The position numbers and the translations under genes are program-made. From assembly GCA_015520985.1 (NCBI GenBank), contig WAOY01000033.1:1-17915 (forward strand): a stretch of DNA of 17,915 nucleotides. The letters run 5' to 3'. The notes below the pieces were generated by a model. The model was not told the DNA's origin. It searched no databases and saw nothing but the letters and a program-made list of their open reading frames with translations. Positions 16,733-17,915 of the stretch are shown here, in pieces. Each line of letters opens with the position of its first letter. Positions within the stretch are counted from its first letter, which is position 1. This DNA comes from DHVE2 group archaeon (GTDB lineage: Archaea > Thermoplasmatota > Thermoplasmata > Thermoplasmatales > Aciduliprofundaceae).

Positions 16733-17227
16733 TCACTTCCCTTGCACCTGGTTGCGGATGTATTCTATTATCCCCCCGGCGCGGATTATGTCCATCACGT
16801 AGCCCTCAAAGGGTGGGAAATGCACCTCAAAGCCCTTGGTCTTGTTCACGATGATGCCCTTCTCTATGTCCACGTCCACCTCGTCCCCGGCGTCGAACCT
16901 CTCGATGTCCTCCCTCTTGAGGGTTATCGCTGGAAGCCCGAGGTTTATGCAGTTCCTGTAGTATATCCTGGCGAAACTCTCGGCAATTATCGCCTTGATG
17001 CCGGCGGCTTTCAGGCACTTCACCGCCTGCTCCCTCGATGAGCCGTATCCCCAGTTTTTTCCAGCCACAATTACGTCGCCGGGCTTCACGTTCTTGGCGA
17101 ATTCTGGATCGAGGTCCTCCAGCGCGTGCGACGCCATCTCCTCGTCGCTCATGATTTTGTAGGTGTACTTGCCGGGGAAGATCACGTCGGTGTTCACATC
17201 GTCCCCATATTTCCACACGCGTCCCAT
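16733..17227 (-). CDS. leuD: 3-isopropylmalate dehydratase-type small subunit (LeuD/HacB family)
   Basis: This is the swivel-domain subunit that pairs with LeuC to isomerise 2-isopropylmalate to 3-isopropylmalate in leucine synthesis, or to handle homologous substrates. The 164 residues are family-sized. They contain GDDVNTDVIFPGKY at the start, GSSREQA (62-68), which binds substrate carboxylates, and ESFARIYYRN. The specificity loop after the Asp-Thr-Asp region reads YTYK (21-24) and lacks the Arg of the YLRT loop reported for methanogen homoaconitase, so isopropylmalate is the likelier substrate; this is tentative. The ATG follows the LeuC TAA with no gap, and GGAGGTG lies six bases upstream. 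The oligo-T/TATA element before the MFS gene follows. Confidence 0.94.
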   Translation of the reverse strand: MGRVWKYGDDVNTDVIFPGKYTYKIMSDEEMASHALEDLDPEFAKNVKPGDVIVAGKNWGYGSSREQAVKCLKAAGIKAIIAESFARIYYRNCINLGLPAITLKREDIERFDAGDEVDVDIEKGIIVNKTKGFEVHFPPFEGYVMDIIRAGGIIEYIRNQVQGK

Positions 17228-17915
17228 TTACAGCACCTCCCTCGGATCCGCGATGTATCCCTTCAATGCGGTAGCGGCGGCGGTAGCAGGGGAACCCAGA
17301 TATATCTCAGCATTGGGATTGCCCATCCTGCCCTTGAAGTTGCGATTCGCTGTGCTCAGACACTTCTCCCCATCGCCGAGCACCCCGGCGTGGGCGCCCA
17401 GACAGGGACCGCAGCCCGGATTCATTATCACCGCGCCCGCTTCCGCGAGGATCCTCAAGATACCCTTCTCGTCCGCTTCTTTCCACACCTCCCAGGAGGC
17501 GGGGAAGACGAGCATGCGTACATTCGGATTTATTTTCTTCCCCTTCAGTATTCTCGCCGCGATTTCCAAATCCTCCAGGCGGCCGTTTGTGCACGTGCCG
17601 AGGAAGACCTGATTTATCTCAATGCCCTCCGCTTCGTCTATGTCGTGAACGTTGTCCACGGTGTGCGGGAACGCAATCTTCGGCACGAGGTCCGAGGCGT
17701 CGTACTCGTATCTTTTTTCGTATTCCGCATCCTCGTCAGCGTGCATGATCTCGTAGGGGCCCCGCGCCCTGTTCTTGAGGTAAGCCTCCGTCTTCTCGTC
17801 CGCCTCGATTATCCCGTTCTTGGCGCCCATCTCCGCGCTCATGTTCGTGAGAACCATGCGCGAAGCGATAGTCATGTTCTTTATCGTCTCTCCCTTGAAC
17901 TCCACCGCCTTGTAC
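17228..17915 (-). CDS. leuC: 3-isopropylmalate dehydratase-type large subunit, N-terminus beyond window
   Basis: This is the aconitase-family catalytic subunit with a 4Fe-4S cluster. The C-terminal 228 residues are visible; archaeal forms are about 415-420, so nearly half is missing. The frame is open to the window edge, entering as YKAVEFKGETIKN. The cluster cysteines are present: the single Cys in GTCTNGR and the pair in NPGCGPC. TIASRMVLTNMSAEMGAK and the terminal SPATAAATALKGYI are also typical. It is in one operon with leuD, whose ATG directly follows this TAA. Leucine synthesis is the default role. A homoaconitate role in lysine synthesis cannot be excluded without the neighbouring genes. 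Confidence 0.95.
   Translation of the reverse strand, partial: YKAVEFKGETIKNMTIASRMVLTNMSAEMGAKNGIIEADEKTEAYLKNRARGPYEIMHADEDAEYEKRYEYDASDLVPKIAFPHTVDNVHDIDEAEGIEINQVFLGTCTNGRLEDLEIAARILKGKKINPNVRMLVFPASWEVWKEADEKGILRILAEAGAVIMNPGCGPCLGAHAGVLGDGEKCLSTANRNFKGRMGNPNAEIYLGSPATAAATALKGYIADPREVL
17234..17240 (-). promoter_or_regulatory. ribosome binding site of leuD
   Basis: GGAGGTG on the minus strand lies within the end of leuC, six bases before the ATG at 17227, the clearest Shine-Dalgarno match in the window. Confidence 0.75.

Overview
The window is archaeal. It has archaeal-type ribosomal proteins L18e, L13 and S9, RNA polymerase subunit N with its CC zinc site, an LSm/Sm protein, a Kae1-Bud32 fusion, TATA boxes placed for leaderless transcripts, and Shine-Dalgarno sites of the GGTGAT type inside operons. 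The Kae1-Bud32 fusion, the surface proteins with VPEF-like C-terminal signals and the Glu/Lys-rich proteins suggest a euryarchaeon. A thermophilic Thermoplasmatota lineage (Aciduliprofundum/DHVE2-like) is my best guess, but it is inference. Gene density is very high: no gap exceeds about 90 bases, and two convergent gene pairs overlap at their 3' ends. I saw no tRNA, rRNA, CRISPR array, insertion sequence or phage gene.

Layout. (1) 1-6246, minus strand: a two-gene operon, then a cis-prenyltransferase with its own promoter. The operon is an eight-TM protein with C-terminal TPRs, then a 1547-residue surface protein with cytoplasmic helix-hairpin-helix (HhH) domains, one TM segment, a heavily sequon-bearing ectodomain and a VPEF-type C-terminal anchor. 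The prenyltransferase makes the class of lipid that carries glycans for glycosylation. (2) 6300-7872: a sirtuin and a DMT-family transporter, converging with a 53-base overlap. (3) 7885-9347: the ribosomal operon L18e-L13-S9-RpoN, whose internal ribosome binding sites overlap the preceding stop codons. (4) 9385-9540: a 51-residue coiled-coil microprotein with its own leaderless promoter. (5) 9543-14036: a tight five-gene operon of LSm protein, zinc-ribbon/coiled-coil/degenerate KaiC-like protein, a small beta-rich protein, Kae1-Bud32 and XTP/dITP pyrophosphatase. (6) 14042-16730: an exported phospholipase D-family protein with a VPEM-type C-terminal anchor, converging with an MFS transporter. 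(7) 16733-17915: small and (partial) large subunits of a LeuCD-type dehydratase.

The most interesting parts are the HhH-TM-giant ectodomain protein with its TPR membrane partner, and the pair of unknowns (degenerate KaiC-like coiled-coil protein plus small beta protein) embedded in an RNA/tRNA/nucleotide-quality operon. Both are candidate undescribed systems. Their functions are inferred from architecture and context only.
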